Positions 51,026 through 59,699 of a DNA stretch of 63,355 bases are shown piece after piece. A program made the translations under genes and the position numbers. Within the stretch, counting starts at the first letter, position 1. Each line of letters opens with the position of its first letter. The stretch is from positions 1-63,355 of the forward strand of contig JAJZME010000030.1 in assembly GCA_021803035.1 (NCBI GenBank), in the 5' to 3' direction. The notes below the pieces were generated by a model. The model had not been told where the DNA came from. It saw nothing but the letters and a program-made list of their open reading frames with translations, and did no database searches. Source of the DNA: Acidobacteriota bacterium (GTDB lineage: Bacteria > Acidobacteriota > Terriglobia > Terriglobales > Acidobacteriaceae).

Positions 51026-51676
51026 TGTCAAAATTTATGGCGCGGCATGGGACATAACTCATGCCCAGTAATGCTCCTGTACTTACCCCGATCCGGCGTA
51101 ACCGGAACCAGGGAACGGGCACTTCGGTGCAAGTTGCCGCATTGCAAAGAACACGGGAAACCCTCATAAACACTGGCAGTGACGCGCATCACCCAAACTT
51201 TTTTGACGCAGAATTTGTCAGTAATCGTTATAGATTACTTGAGCACATATGTTCCATTATCCGTAGATACCCAAAGATATACCTGCTGATGATCTTGTAT
51301 TTCCTGTTTCTCGTTGTATAGTTTTCGGACGGGCCACTAACAAGCGGGAGAAGCTGGATTGCACGGTGATTCTTCAGGATCACCATCAAGAGGATGGTGT
51401 TCTACGTATTGTCAGTAACCGGGTTTAGAGGAAAGGACGCTTCATTGCCGGGCGTTAAAGGTCAATCTCATGAAGATTTGAAGATCAAGCTCTGATTCAT
51501 CGAGTAACTGGGAGTTAGCCTTGGTTCCGCGCCTGGCGCCCGAAGCGTCCGTTTCCCCAGTTATGCAAGACGCCCTCTGTATCGCAGCCGTGACATTCGA
51601 ATGGTCGGTTTGGATGGAAAGCACGAAACCACAATCGCCCACAGTGTAACCGGCAAGAAGCAACTTGGAGGGCGGC
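51026..51676. other. A+T-richer gap after the metallophosphoesterase gene
   Basis: This 651-base gap is less G+C-rich than its surroundings, most strongly at 51180-51320. One plus-strand frame is listed separately as a doubtful gene. A small hairpin (ggtgat / atcacc, 51365-51384) is present. The composition differs from the flanks, so the stretch may be a relic of an inserted element. No transposase or integrase is seen. Confidence 0.4.
51061..51321 (+). CDS. doubtful small protein with hydrophobic C-terminus
   Basis: A frame of 86 codons starts at ATG 51061 without a clear ribosome binding site. The predicted peptide has a polar N-terminal half and ends with a hydrophobic stretch (IYLLMILYFLFLVV), so it could be a small membrane protein. 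The A+T-rich composition alone can create such a hydrophobic tail by chance. I do not recognise it. Confidence 0.2.
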   Translation: MPSNAPVLTPIRRNRNQGTGTSVQVAALQRTRETLINTGSDAHHPNFFDAEFVSNRYRLLEHICSIIRRYPKIYLLMILYFLFLVV

Positions 51677-52225
51677 ATGAAAGTCATTTATGGCGTTGCC
51701 TTGAGCGTGACGCTGCTCGCATGCGCTTGTGTGTGCGCCACGCAGGAGGCTCCGATTCCGTTCAAACAGATCGAACAGAATTTGGAATTTTTCGCAAGCC
51801 CCGCGGCTTCAGGCGGCGAACTTGACTCCGGCCTGAATGTCGGAGCCACATCCGGCGTTTCATCTTCTGCGGCTCTTTTCAACACATCTTCATCGACCGA
51901 CGCCGCGATTCAGGCATTGACCGCGGCACACAAGAGACATCTTGGCAGAGCCTACTATCTGCTCAACGGGCTGCATCTGGGAATGGCCGCTCTGGACCTG
52001 GCCTTTACGCAGCATTGCATCGCGGAACACCGCTGCAGGGAAGGGAATCCGCTGATGCCGCCCTCGCTTGGGGGACGCGTAGGCCTGACCGCCGGGTTGG
52101 TCGGTTTTGGCTTCTTTGAAAGCGGCAGGCAGAAGTTAAAGGGCGCCGGTTCCTGGTGGGCCGTTCCGATTGTAGGCATCGGCGCTCACGGGGCTGGCAT
52201 CGCAACCGGGCTCGCTCATTGGTAG
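51677..52225 (+). CDS. hypothetical exported/membrane protein
   Basis: The 182-residue protein begins with a signal peptide (MKVIYGVALSVTLLACACVC, possibly lipoprotein-like at the first cysteines). A Ser/Ala/Gly-rich polar stretch follows (about 40-80), then three hydrophobic segments (LGRAYYLLNGLHLGMAALDL, the next around GLTAGLVGFGFFE, and VPIVGIGAHGAGIATGLA). The motif HCIAEHRCREGNPLMPPS has two cysteines. The ATG is preceded by a strong ggagggcgg site, so it is a real gene. I do not recognise a family. Confidence 0.65.
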   Translation: MKVIYGVALSVTLLACACVCATQEAPIPFKQIEQNLEFFASPAASGGELDSGLNVGATSGVSSSAALFNTSSSTDAAIQALTAAHKRHLGRAYYLLNGLHLGMAALDLAFTQHCIAEHRCREGNPLMPPSLGGRVGLTAGLVGFGFFESGRQKLKGAGSWWAVPIVGIGAHGAGIATGLAHW

Positions 52226-52297
52226 CGCCGGTTGCCAATGTCAAACTGTCTGGCTATCGGGCGTGAACCCGCGTAGCGATGACCTCTGCCTGCAGAC

Positions 52298-53044
52298 TTA
52301 CATCGAACCGCCCGCTTTGCCGTCGCCGTCGCTGGGCCGTGGCATTCCACTCATCGCTGGCCGTGCCATGGCCACCGGATTAACGCCGCGCAGTTGCAGC
52401 GGCTGGCCAGGCTGGTGCATGGTCACAATAATCGCTTCGGCCGGCTTCTTCCCCGCACACTCGTAGGAGTGCGGCGTGCTGGCGTCGAAGTAGACCGCAT
52501 CGCCCGCTTCCAGAACGGCTTGGCGGTCTCCATGTTGCAGCGCCAGTTCACCCTCCAGCACATACAGGAACTCGAACCCCGCATGCATGTGCGCCTTGGC
52601 TTCCATGCCCTTTTCCAGCGGGATGAACTCCGCGAAGTAGGGGTCCATATGCCGGTCCGGCACCATGTAGCCCAGACTCTCAAAGAAATAAGTGGGCGGC
52701 TCGACTCCCGTCTGCGGGATTCTCACGCGCTCGCTCCGCCGGTGAATCCGGAATACCGCCGTGGGCTCCGAATCGAAAAAGTACGACAGATCCTTCGAGA
52801 ACACCATGGCCACGCGCGCAAGGTTACGCAGCGTAGGCACCACGCGCCCGGTTTCCAGTTGCGACAGATAGCTGGCGGAAAGCCCGGTATGCTTGCCCAG
52901 CTCCACTAACCCCATTGATTTCTTTAGTCTAAGCCGCTTGATCCGCTCCCCGATGTGCTTCTCGGCGATGAAGCGTTCCGCCGTCTCCGGGTCGACTTGC
53001 GTCTTTTGCATCTCTTCGCTTCTCACGATCGCCGTTTCGCCCAT
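52298..53044 (-). CDS. XRE-family regulator with C-terminal cupin
   Basis: This 248-residue transcription factor has an XRE/Cro helix-turn-helix (about residues 33-88, with GLVELGKHTGLSASYLSQLE) and a C-terminal cupin ligand-binding domain with HMHAGFEFLYVLEGE, ending in FDASTPHSYEC. Members sense small metabolites and often control amino-acid, polyamine or osmolyte genes; no obvious target is adjacent. ATG 53044 follows a ggag site. The reading frame continues upstream opposite asnS, but that part is an antisense shadow and is not included. It is divergent from asnS with 216 bases between. Confidence 0.9.
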   Translation of the reverse strand: MGETAIVRSEEMQKTQVDPETAERFIAEKHIGERIKRLRLKKSMGLVELGKHTGLSASYLSQLETGRVVPTLRNLARVAMVFSKDLSYFFDSEPTAVFRIHRRSERVRIPQTGVEPPTYFFESLGYMVPDRHMDPYFAEFIPLEKGMEAKAHMHAGFEFLYVLEGELALQHGDRQAVLEAGDAVYFDASTPHSYECAGKKPAEAIIVTMHQPGQPLQLRGVNPVAMARPAMSGMPRPSDGDGKAGGSM

Positions 53045-53260
53045 CCGCGCCTCCAGTCCGCTTATTCCTAGGATGCGCCGCGCGCAGTTTATTGTCCAGA
53101 TCAACAGAAATTCCCATGCGATTAAATGAGCACTCCTGCAACGTGAATATCGCTTTGACCCAAAGAAAAGGAAAATCCGCCCGGTCAACTCCAATTCCGG
53201 CGCCTGCCGGGGGTTATTCTGAGATGTCCGGTCGGCCCGGCCAGACCGCGAAGGAAGACC

Positions 53261-54634
53261 ATGCCTGAAGAAAATGCAGCCAGCAACCAAGCCGCGACAC
53301 CCGGAACTCCGGCGCCGCCTGTCGCCACCATCGCCACCCTGGGCCGCTTCGAAGGCCAATCCGTCGTGGTGCGCGGATGGCTCTACAATCTGCGCGAAAG
53401 CGGCAAGCTGCTCTTTCCCATCTTTCGCGACGGCACCGGAACCGTGCAGGGCGTCGCCCATGTCAAAAGCGTCCCGCCCGCCGTCTTTGAGGCGCTCAAG
53501 AGCCTTACCCAGGAGTCCAGCCTGGTTGTCACCGGCAAAGTCCGCGCCGACCAGCGCGCCCCCGGCGGCTTCGAGCTTGACATCGAGGATCTGGAAGTCA
53601 TCCAGCGCATCCCCGAGTCCGACCCCTATCCCATTACGCTCAAGGAACATGGCGTCGATTTCCTGCAGGAGCGGCGGCACCTGTGGGTACGCACACCGCG
53701 CCAGTCGGCCATCCTGCGCATTCGCGCCGAAATCATGCGCGCCGCCGCCGAGTATTTTGACCAGAACGGCTTCATCCGCACTGACCCGCCCATCCTGACC
53801 CCGGCCGCCTGCGAAGGCACCTCCACGCTCTTTCCCGTCGATTACTTCGGCGACCCGGCGTATCTCACACAATCCGGACAGCTTTACGTGGAGGCCACGG
53901 CGCTGGCGCTGGGCAAGGTCTACAGCTTCGGGCCGACCTTTCGCGCTGAAAAATCCAAGACCCGCCGGCATTTGACCGAGTTCTGGATGGTCGAGCCTGA
54001 GGTGGCCTTTATGGACCTCGACGGGCTGATGGAACTGGCCGAGAACTACCTCGCGCACATCGTGCAGAGCGTGCTCCGCAACCGCGCCGCCGAGCTGAAG
54101 ACCATCGGCCGCGACACCGCCCGGCTGGAGGCCATCGTTCCGCCGTTTCCGCGGCTCCGTTACGACGAAGCCGCCCGCATGCTGAACGAAGCGCACAGCA
54201 AGGGCGAGCTGGAGCAGCCCTTCACCTACGGCAACGACTTCGGCTCCCCGGACGAGACCTGGCTCAGCGCGCAGTTCGACCGGCCGGTCATGGTGCACCG
54301 CTATCCGGCCGGCGTCAAGGCCTTCTACATGGAGCCGGACGCCGCCGACCCGCGCTACGCATTGTGCGTGGACGTGCTGGCGCCGGAGGGCTACGGCGAA
54401 GTGATCGGCGGCTCACAGCGCGTCTCCAGCCTGGAGCTGCTCAATCAGCGCATCGAGCAGCACCATCTGCCCAAAGAAGCCTTCGAGTGGTATCTGGACC
54501 TGCGCCGCTACGGCAGCGTGCCTCATGCCGGCTTCGGCATGGGCATTGAGCGCGTGGTGGCCTGGGTGTGCGCGCTGGACCACGTCCGCGAGACCATTCC
54601 CTTTCCCCGCACCCTGCACCGCATGTATCCATGA
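53261..54634 (+). CDS. asnS: asparaginyl-tRNA synthetase
   Basis: This is a class II aminoacyl-tRNA synthetase charging tRNA-Asn. The 457-residue protein has an N-terminal OB-fold anticodon domain ([20 protein letters not shown]), motif 2 ([21 protein letters not shown]), and motif 3 ([13 protein letters not shown]) near the end, with EVIGGSQR typical of AsnS rather than AspS. An Ala/Pro-rich stretch opens the chain. The ATG follows aaggaag. The call is firm. Confidence 0.96.
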   Translation: MPEENAASNQAATPGTPAPPVATIATLGRFEGQSVVVRGWLYNLRESGKLLFPIFRDGTGTVQGVAHVKSVPPAVFEALKSLTQESSLVVTGKVRADQRAPGGFELDIEDLEVIQRIPESDPYPITLKEHGVDFLQERRHLWVRTPRQSAILRIRAEIMRAAAEYFDQNGFIRTDPPILTPAACEGTSTLFPVDYFGDPAYLTQSGQLYVEATALALGKVYSFGPTFRAEKSKTRRHLTEFWMVEPEVAFMDLDGLMELAENYLAHIVQSVLRNRAAELKTIGRDTARLEAIVPPFPRLRYDEAARMLNEAHSKGELEQPFTYGNDFGSPDETWLSAQFDRPVMVHRYPAGVKAFYMEPDAADPRYALCVDVLAPEGYGEVIGGSQRVSSLELLNQRIEQHHLPKEAFEWYLDLRRYGSVPHAGFGMGIERVVAWVCALDHVRETIPFPRTLHRMYP

Positions 54635-54700
54635 CGCCTGCCCAGCGCCCGGCGTTGTGAACCGCATCTCGTGCAAGTTCACACAAGGAGCTACGAGCGT

Positions 54701-55090
54701 ATGCTGAAGACCGGCATCCTGAATCCGCACATTCTTTCCCTGCTCAGCCGTGTGCGCCACACCAACACCCTGGTGATCGCCGACCGCGGATTTCCCTTTT
54801 GGCCGCAGATCGAAACCGTCGATATCTCATTGGTGGACGACTTGCCCCGCGTGCTCGATGTGCTCAGGGCCGTGCGCGGCAACTTCAACATCGGCCGCGC
54901 CTTCATGGCCGAGGAGTTCCGCGCCGCCAACAGCGCCGGCATCCGCCAGGCGTTTGAAGCGGCGCTCGACGGCATCCCGCTCGCCTTCGAGCCGCACGTC
55001 GAGTTCAAAAAGCGCGTGCCCTGCGCCATCGGCCTCATCCGCACCGGCGACACCGTGCCTTACGCCAACATGATCCTGGAATCGGCATGA
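54701..55090 (+). CDS. RbsD/FucU-family sugar mutarotase-like protein
   Basis: RbsD and FucU interconvert sugar anomers (ribose pyranase, fucose mutarotase). The 129-residue protein has the family start MLKTGILNPHILSLLSRVRH with catalytic-position His20, and VIADRGFP with Asp28. The C-terminal part ends in GLIRTGDTVPYANMILESA with the expected Tyr-Ala-Asn. The length is right for the family. It is not beside sugar-transport genes, so the sugar is unknown, although the GH29 fucosidase lies 6 kb away. The ribosome binding site aaggag is 9 bases upstream. Confidence 0.85.
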   Translation: MLKTGILNPHILSLLSRVRHTNTLVIADRGFPFWPQIETVDISLVDDLPRVLDVLRAVRGNFNIGRAFMAEEFRAANSAGIRQAFEAALDGIPLAFEPHVEFKKRVPCAIGLIRTGDTVPYANMILESA

Positions 55091-55143
55091 GCCGAAGCCC
55101 GCGCTTCGCTTCCGCGCAAGCCGCCATGTACACTGGTCTCGCT

Positions 55144-55482
55144 ATGAGCTGCCTGTTCTGCAAGATCGTGGAGGGAAGCATTCCTTCCACGGCCGTATAT
55201 CAGGACGATCGCGTTTACGCATTTTCGGATATCAACCCCAAGGCGCCGGTGCATGTGCTGGTGGTGCCGCGCGAGCACATCTCCTCGCTTCACGACACCG
55301 ACCGGGAGCATCGCGCGCTGCTCGGCCACCTGCTGGGCACCGTGGCCGAAATTGCCCGGCAGAAAGGCCTCGGCAAAGGCTATCGCGTGGTGGTGAATAT
55401 CGGCGAGGACGGCGGGCAGACGGTCGATCATCTGCACCTGCACCTGCTGGCCGGCCGCCCCATGACCTGGCCGCCAGGATAG
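55144..55482 (+). CDS. HIT-family nucleotide hydrolase (HinT-like)
   Basis: This 112-residue histidine-triad protein hydrolyses nucleoside phosphoramidates or related substrates. It has the family start CLFCKIVEGSIPS with two cysteines, FSDINPKAPVHVLVVPREH, and the catalytic triad HLHLHLL followed by AGRPMTWPPG at the end. The length matches HinT. It begins 53 bases after the RbsD-like gene; the ribosome binding site is weak. Confidence 0.92.
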   Translation: MSCLFCKIVEGSIPSTAVYQDDRVYAFSDINPKAPVHVLVVPREHISSLHDTDREHRALLGHLLGTVAEIARQKGLGKGYRVVVNIGEDGGQTVDHLHLHLLAGRPMTWPPG

Positions 55483-55696
55483 TGAACACCGGTCAGGGGC
55501 AGAGATCAGCGATTCAAGCGGGCAGAGGTTAGAGAGTCCACTGCTTTGCCGTCGAACGCTGTCTCTGAAAAGAATGATCGCCGTTGCAGTGGATCGGCTT
55601 GTTCTCGTAAGCAAGAGTTACAAACCTGCTTCCGTTCAGCACGCGGCCTGCGCGTGGAACGGGGTCTTGCTGATCCATGGCCCCTGATCCCTGGGC

Positions 55697-56596
55697 TTAC
55701 ATCGGCTGCCGCGCGTGCTCTTCTTCCTCTTCGATCCCGTAGCGGCGCAGCATGTTCGGCAGAGTCTGCGAGAAGGCCGAACGCGGCATCACCGTGTCGC
55801 AGCCTGCTTCCAGAGCCTTGATCTTCAGATCGCCCTGCAGATGGTGCAGATAGCCGACGATCGAGGTCGCCTTCTTCAGCTTGGCCTTGAATTTGGGAAT
55901 CAGCGTGATCGGCTTGGCGTTCAGGTTGTTCAGGTCGAAGACCAGCAGCGTAGGCCGCTCGCTCTCCGGCGCATCCGTCAGGCGCGTCACAACGTCCTTA
56001 TCGCCCTTGACGAATTCGACCTTGATCCCCAGCTTCCGTGCCGTCTCCTGAATCTTCGCCTGGATAAAAAGATCCTCGATGAAGCAGAAGATGCGCGTGG
56101 GAGCATTTTCGCGGACGGCGACAGGCTGCTGCGGCACGTAGGCCTCGTGATAATTGCCGCCATGGCCGTTGCTCATGAACTGGATGGTCGAGGGCGGACC
56201 GTCCGCCACGTTCCCGTTTGCGGCGCGGTAACTGTGATCCATGGGACCCACAAATTCGCGCGGACCCTTTTGCCTGCCCTTGCGCTTGCCCTGGGAGGAC
56301 TGGGAAACACTGTTCCCAGGCTGCTGCGACTGCCCCTGACCCTTCTGGAAGAACTTCTTCTTCTTCCGGTTCTGGTTCTGTTGCGGTGCAGCGGGCCTGG
56401 GCGGCGCCGGTGGCGCCTGCTGCGTCTGGGGCTGTGGCTGCATCTGAGGCTGTTGGGGCTGCTGAAGCTGTGTGCCCTGCTGGCCAGATTTATTCTTGCG
56501 CCGGCGCCGCCGGCGCCGATGTCCTTGCGACTGCCCCTGACCGTTGTCCGGGCCGGACCCCAGTTCAGGCTGGGGCTGCGTCGTTTCTGTCGTCAT
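55697..56596 (-). CDS. low-complexity basic protein with pseudo-receiver domain
   Basis: The 299-residue protein has two unlike halves. Residues 1-130 are disordered: Gln/Pro/Gly-rich tracts with a run of Arg followed by KNKSGQQG and a Lys-rich NRKKKKFFQKGQGQ, likely to bind RNA or DNA. Residues 160-299 look like a response-regulator receiver fold: TRIFCFIEDLFIQAKIQETA, LLVFDLNNLNAKP, then GYLHHLQGDLKIKALEAGCD and MPRSAFSQTLP. The acidic pocket is incomplete, so phosphorylation is doubtful. I do not recognise a characterised homologue. The ATG follows aggaag. Confidence 0.7.
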   Translation of the reverse strand: MTTETTQPQPELGSGPDNGQGQSQGHRRRRRRRKNKSGQQGTQLQQPQQPQMQPQPQTQQAPPAPPRPAAPQQNQNRKKKKFFQKGQGQSQQPGNSVSQSSQGKRKGRQKGPREFVGPMDHSYRAANGNVADGPPSTIQFMSNGHGGNYHEAYVPQQPVAVRENAPTRIFCFIEDLFIQAKIQETARKLGIKVEFVKGDKDVVTRLTDAPESERPTLLVFDLNNLNAKPITLIPKFKAKLKKATSIVGYLHHLQGDLKIKALEAGCDTVMPRSAFSQTLPNMLRRYGIEEEEEHARQPM

Positions 56597-57387
56597 GCGT
56601 GTACTTCCTGGTGTGTTGCTATATTTGCTGCGTTGGGTTTTTGATTCCGGCGCCTCTTTGAATGCAAGCCGGATCGGCTGCGAAGCCGGTTTGCGTTCCC
56701 TGACGCAAACGGAGCCACCTGGCTGATCCCCGGCTGCAGTCGTCTGATCCGGGACCGGAAAGCGGCTCTGCGAGGGGCCCTACCTGTCGCTTCCGGGTGT
56801 CGTGAGCGTTGCCGCAAGCTCCGTGCGGCGGTCTTTTCATAAAGCTGTTTTCATCGTCCACGCTGCGGATGCACATTGCAGCCGATTGCGGCCCCGGTTC
56901 CGCAACCATCATTGTTCATGCCCTCGGGGAACCATGACTGCATCCCAGAACCGTTGATCGCCATCCTGGGAGCAGGAGCGCGGTTGATGCCAGCCTGGCC
57001 TTTCCGTTTTCAACGCTCGGAAATCCGCCTTTATCCCATTGCCGCTCATCCTGCCGGAGCCTTGTGCATGCTCCCGTCGCGGGCTGCGACCTATATGCCA
57101 CGGCCTGTGCTTTCCTCAGGTAATGCCCTTCCCATGTGAGCTTTCGCCGCTTTTCAGCCTGTATGGATTGAAATGTCCGGCGACGTTTCTCCGCTCGGCA
57201 GCGAGCTTGCACTTCCCGCGCACGGGTGGCCTGCGTCAGCCGCCTGATAGGCAAATCTGATAGTACAGCGAAGCGCGCCCGCTGGCAAGTGGCAGCCGGG
57301 CGCCAGGAATGACGGGTAGTCCTCCGAAGCCTTCGGAAGGCGACGAAGGAAAGGCTCAAACCCGGCAAAAAACCCGCCAAACGCACA

Positions 57388-57416
57388 AAACGCCACTTTC
57401 TGACGAAGTGGCGTTT
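57388..57416. terminator. hairpin with 11-bp stem, possible bidirectional terminator
   Basis: The arms aaacgccactt and aagtggcgttt are exact complements with a 7-base loop. On the minus strand the stem is followed by TTTTGTG; on the plus strand by cgcggtcttt. It sits directly before the tandem-repeat block. It is over 500 bases from the mutM stop, so which transcript it ends is unclear. Confidence 0.45.
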
Positions 57417-57429
57417 CGCGGTCTTTCTA

Positions 57430-57660
57430 ATTCACTGGCCTTGTCACTGGCTCGCTGGTTTTGTCACTGCCTACCGGCTTTTTGTCCTTGGCTTTTACCG
57501 GCTCTTTTGTTCTTGATTGACCGGCTTTTTGTCACTGGCTCGTTGGCCCTGTCACTGGCTTATTGGTCTCATCACTGGCTTATTGGTCTCATCACTGGCT
57601 TATACCGGCTCTTTTCTTCTTGGTTTACCGGCTTTGTCACTGGCCTCCCGGGCAACCATC
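57430..57660. repeat. degenerate tandem-repeat block
   Basis: The block consists of 20-base units such as atcactggcttattggtctc (exact or nearly so at 57551-57570, 57571-57590 and continuing at 57591) alternating with accggctttttgtc-like units. The word tcactggct occurs again and again with taccggct variants. It encodes no protein family; the apparent hydrophobic translation follows from the repeat. Copy number could vary between strains. Confidence 0.7.
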
Positions 57661-57950
57661 GGTACGGTGGTCACTGTCACCGTACCTGATGCGAGCTTTC
57701 CCGGCCGGTTTGGTCTCTCTGTCTGAGAGCCGCTTTCATGGCGGTTACTCTTGCCGGGCGCCCGCTGTTCTTTCTGGCGGAAGGGAATCAATCCCATCGC
57801 CTCATTGATCACTGGCGCTTATTACTTAGCAATCGCCGTGCCGTTTCGATCATTATTTATTTTCAATGTCTTGCGCCGAATCACCCCGGAAGGCTTTTTC
57901 GAATCACGTAGCGCATCGGCGAAATTCTTCAAAAAATCATAGATCGCCAC

Positions 57951-58823
57951 TTATCTCTGGCAGTGCGGACAATAATGTGTTCCGCGCCCCGCCACCAGAA
58001 TCCGCCGGATTGGCGTCCGGCAAGAGCGGCAGGGCTGGCCGGTTCGCCGGTAAACGCAGTGCTCCACCTGAAAGAACCCGCGTTCGCCGTTGGCATCCAC
58101 ATAATCCGATACCGATGAGCCGCCCAGTTGGATGGCGTGGCGCAGAACCTTGCGCAAGGCCAGGCGCAGCCGCTCAAGCTCGGCCCCGGTCAGCCGGCCG
58201 GCCATCCTGCGCGGACGGATCCCGGCGCGGAACAGGCTCTCATCGGCGTAGATGTTGCCCACCCCGGCCAGCAGCGCCTGATTGAGCAGAGCGGCTTTGA
58301 TCGCCAACCTGCGGCCGCGAAAGAGCGCGGCAAACTCCTCCGCTCCGATGCCGAGCGGATCCGCTCCCGGGCTGGCGAAGCCATCGCCCCGCTGCAGATC
58401 GCAATAGGCAAGCCGCCCGAAACGCCGTGCATCGACAAAGCGCAGCTCCCGTCCGCTTGCCAGGCTGATCCGCGCGTGAGTGTGCGCGGCCAGCGGAGCG
58501 TCGGCGGTGGTCACAAGCAGCCGGCCGGTCATGCCAAGGTGAACGATCCACTGGGCTTCGGCGGCCTTCGACGTGCCGGTCTGCGCGCCATGCGCCGCGA
58601 GCCCGCGCTCCGGCTCGTCTGCCGATCCCAGCTCGCAAACAATGTGTTTGCCGGTGCGGTGCACGGCCAGAATGACGCGCCCCGCCAGTCCCCTGGCCTG
58701 TGTTGCGGCAGGCGTCTTGAACGGCTCGCGATGAGAGCCAAACCACACCTCGATAATGCGGTCGCCGCATACCCGCTCATGCACCCCACGGGCAACGGTT
58801 TCCACCTCGGGCAGTTCCGGCAT
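57951..58823 (-). CDS. mutM: formamidopyrimidine-DNA glycosylase
   Basis: MutM removes oxidised purines such as 8-oxoguanine from DNA. The 290-residue protein starts with PELPEVETVARGV, where Pro2 is the nucleophile and Glu3 acts in catalysis. It continues with IVHLGMTGRLLV, the helix-two-turn-helix GVGNIYADESLFRAGI, and ends in a zinc finger (CRSCRTPIRRILVAGRGTHY then CPHC). A 25-residue insertion around GSADEPERGLAAHGAQTGTS lies in the N-terminal domain. The start and end both match the family. Confidence 0.96.
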   Translation of the reverse strand: MPELPEVETVARGVHERVCGDRIIEVWFGSHREPFKTPAATQARGLAGRVILAVHRTGKHIVCELGSADEPERGLAAHGAQTGTSKAAEAQWIVHLGMTGRLLVTTADAPLAAHTHARISLASGRELRFVDARRFGRLAYCDLQRGDGFASPGADPLGIGAEEFAALFRGRRLAIKAALLNQALLAGVGNIYADESLFRAGIRPRRMAGRLTGAELERLRLALRKVLRHAIQLGGSSVSDYVDANGERGFFQVEHCVYRRTGQPCRSCRTPIRRILVAGRGTHYCPHCQR

Positions 58824-58896
58824 CGCTTGATTATAGTGGAGCTTCCATGTCGCGCGGCGGGACGGGCCGTCAAAACAGGCCCTCAGAATCGCGTCT

Positions 58897-59430
58897 TTAC
58901 CTGGATGCGCGCGTGTCGTGGTGAATCCGGCTGGCTTCGAAGCTCACGATCTTCCACTTGCCCTCCGCATTGCGCACATAGACCCGCGTGTACCGGAAAT
59001 CGCCGGAGATGCTTGTCCCGTTGTTCGTGCCTTGCACCTGGGCGCGCGACGTGACCACGGCGGTATTGCCATAAAAGCGCACCTTGCGGTCGGAAACGCT
59101 CAGCTCCGTAAAATGCACCCTGCCGGAGCTAAGATTGGTCAGCGCGTCTTGCTTGGTTTGCAGCGTGCCGTTGGGCGTAATGGCGGTGTAGTCGTTGGCC
59201 AGCAGGGAGCTCATCACGGCCGTATCCGAGCTCAGGATTGCTTCGCGCCACACATGCTCAAGGTGGTCGATCTGGCGATGAAGATTTTCATGCCTCCTCA
59301 GCCTCGGCTTCGGCACGGCGGCATACAGCGGATTGACGCACATCGCCGCCATCAGCAACGAAACAAGCTTCAGACCAGCCAGCGAATGATGGCTTGCATT
59401 GACGGAAAGGTGGGATTCAGGGCCTTGCAT
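58897..59430 (-). CDS. secreted DUF4440/SnoaL-like protein
   Basis: The 177-residue protein has a probable signal peptide (LAGLKLVSLLMAAMCVNPLYAA) and an NTF2-like fold: HLEHVWREAILSSDTAVMSSLLA, DYTAITPNGTLQTKQD, and the late strands VRNAEGKWKIVSFEAS. DUF4440 proteins of this type have no assigned activity and may bind small ligands. ATG 59430 is preferred because it precedes the signal peptide; the ribosome binding site is weak and the open frame continues upstream. It lies between mutM and purA on the same strand. Confidence 0.75.
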   Translation of the reverse strand: MQGPESHLSVNASHHSLAGLKLVSLLMAAMCVNPLYAAVPKPRLRRHENLHRQIDHLEHVWREAILSSDTAVMSSLLANDYTAITPNGTLQTKQDALTNLSSGRVHFTELSVSDRKVRFYGNTAVVTSRAQVQGTNNGTSISGDFRYTRVYVRNAEGKWKIVSFEASRIHHDTRASR

Positions 59431-59699
59431 GAGCGTCTCGCATGGTAGACCCAGCTGGGCATCCCGGTCAACGCAGATCGCCCAGTGCCATGTATGACGG
59501 TGCAGCTTTGCAGTCATCTGGCCTTCCCTTCAATGAACCGGCGCCTGCCGTGCCTGGCTCCTGGAAGTTGGACGGCTGGTCGGCCGCAAACGAGAGCGGA
59601 AACATCGCGCGCGGTTTTGCTGCCGCGCCTGCTGCTGGCAACAGCGGCGCCGCCAAAAAGCCCAAGCCGCCGCCGCAACGGCCTCATTTTCCGTGGTCT

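Larger units (their letters stand above)
56597..57950. other. 1.35-kb gap with tandem repeats and a terminator-like hairpin
   Basis: No supported gene is present; short frames on both strands lack family features and several are read from repeats. The gap holds a strong hairpin (57388-57416) and a degenerate tandem-repeat block (about 57430-57660). Its left part (56600-57300) shows nothing I can name. Confidence 0.5.

Noticed and set aside
52298..54298. Single 666-codon protein joining the XRE-cupin regulator to DNA opposite asnS
   Set aside because: The N-terminal 418 codons are antisense to asnS. The real gene starts at 53044 with a ribosome binding site.
57309..57689. Membrane protein encoded by the tandem repeats
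   Set aside because: The hydrophobic repeats in the translation come from the 20-base DNA repeat; there is no ribosome binding site or family.
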